Shown: positions 13,706 through 13,779 of the stretch, in pieces
Layout of the letters: each line of letters starts with the position of its first letter
Position numbering within the stretch: the stretch's first letter is position 1
DNA from: Mariniphaga sp.
GTDB lineage: Bacteria; Bacteroidota; Bacteroidia; Bacteroidales; Prolixibacteraceae
DNA length: 13,779 nt
Assembly: GCA_013203525.1 (NCBI GenBank)
Contig: JABMQB010000631.1
Location: 1 to 13,779 of the forward strand
Direction: 5' to 3'
Program-made: the position numbers and the translations under genes
The notes under the pieces: model-generated
What the model was told of the DNA's origin: nothing
The model's input: only the letters and a program-made list of their open reading frames with translations
Database searches by the model: none

Positions 13706-13779
13706 TATATTTTCAAATTCTTTATTTCTCCAAATCTCATTTTCAAAGAAGTTGATAACAGCTATCCTAAAGTCATCAA
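13646..13779 (-). mobile_element. End of an IS630-like insertion sequence (partial)
   Basis: From about 13646 the sequence no longer fits the LacI gene, and a transposase-like frame is present on the opposite strand. IS630/Tc1-type elements insert at TA; TA dinucleotides occur at 13644-13645 and 13646-13647, exactly at the break. A subterminal inverted repeat, AACCCAA (13652-13657 region) against TTGGGTT (13674-13680), lies at the putative end. The other end and the target duplication are outside the window, so the boundary is approximate. Confidence 0.55.
13649..13779 (-). CDS. IS630-like transposase, C-terminal fragment
   Basis: The - strand frame entering from the right edge gives 42 residues to a TGA at 13651-13649. 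It includes DDFRIAVINFFENE and EFENILTDNFQIIKPNF. The pattern of FxxAVxNFF, a charged stretch, then a L(L/I)TDNFQI-like end resembles the C-terminus of IS630-family DDE transposases. The catalytic residues are outside the window, so the family call rests on this short tail, on the TA at the break and on the abrupt loss of LacI homology. Its stop codon lies within a few bases of the putative element end. Confidence 0.5.
   Translation of the reverse strand, partial: DDFRIAVINFFENEIWRNKEFENILTDNFQIIKPNFSNSYLG

Noticed and set aside
1..13779. tRNA or rRNA genes, CRISPR arrays, riboswitches, SusC/SusD genes
   Set aside because: Looked for and not seen: no direct-repeat/spacer array, no cloverleaf with a CCA-adjacent stem, no known riboswitch core and no TonB-dependent receptor frame.

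Overview
The window looks like a chromosomal segment of an A+T-rich member of the Bacteroidota, probably a Bacteroidales/Marinilabiliales-like organism. The basis is the protein families present (secreted GH29 and GH43-like glycosidases, a short fucose/rhamnose mutarotase, a GDP-mannose epimerase), promoter candidates of the Bacteroidota -7 type (TAnnTTTG), and the near absence of Shine-Dalgarno sequences. Species assignment is inference.

Left part (1-4857, + strand) is housekeeping: an A+T-rich upstream region, dnaA with a strong intrinsic terminator, an EamA-type transporter coupled to a YigZ/IMPACT protein, then pyrB-pyrI for the catalytic and regulatory chains of aspartate carbamoyltransferase. 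Between yigZ and pyrB there is a compact attenuator-like leader. It holds a TAnnTTTG promoter candidate, a 46-codon leader ORF containing a perfect 7-bp hairpin followed by a U-rich tract, and, just after the leader stop codon, a 15-bp hairpin with a U-run directly ahead of pyrB. The layout parallels the UTP-sensitive pyrBI attenuator of Escherichia coli.

Right part (4977-13029, - strand) is a carbohydrate gene cluster. In transcription order it reads: GDP-mannose 3,5-epimerase (gme), an unusual fusion of a nucleotidyltransferase with a GHMP-type kinase, a mannose-1-phosphate guanylyltransferase (manC-like) broken by two single-base shifts, an L-fucose/L-rhamnose-type mutarotase, a GH29 alpha-L-fucosidase-like lipoprotein, a GH43-like beta-propeller enzyme, and a larger secreted propeller protein with a CARDB-like C-terminus. 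GME makes GDP-L-galactose from GDP-mannose and GH29 enzymes release alpha-L-fucose or related L-sugars. A coherent hypothesis is therefore release, activation and interconversion of L-galactose or L-fucose from algal or plant polysaccharide. An intrinsic terminator separates gme from the rest, so the cluster may be attenuated or form two transcription units.

A LacI-family regulator gene (13274 onward, + strand) is divergent from gme. The 244-bp space between them carries two inverted repeats and promoter candidates. The regulator's homology stops near residue 124. The following sequence reads on the - strand as the C-terminal end of what looks like an IS630-type transposase leaving the window, so the regulator appears to be interrupted by an insertion sequence at a TA site.
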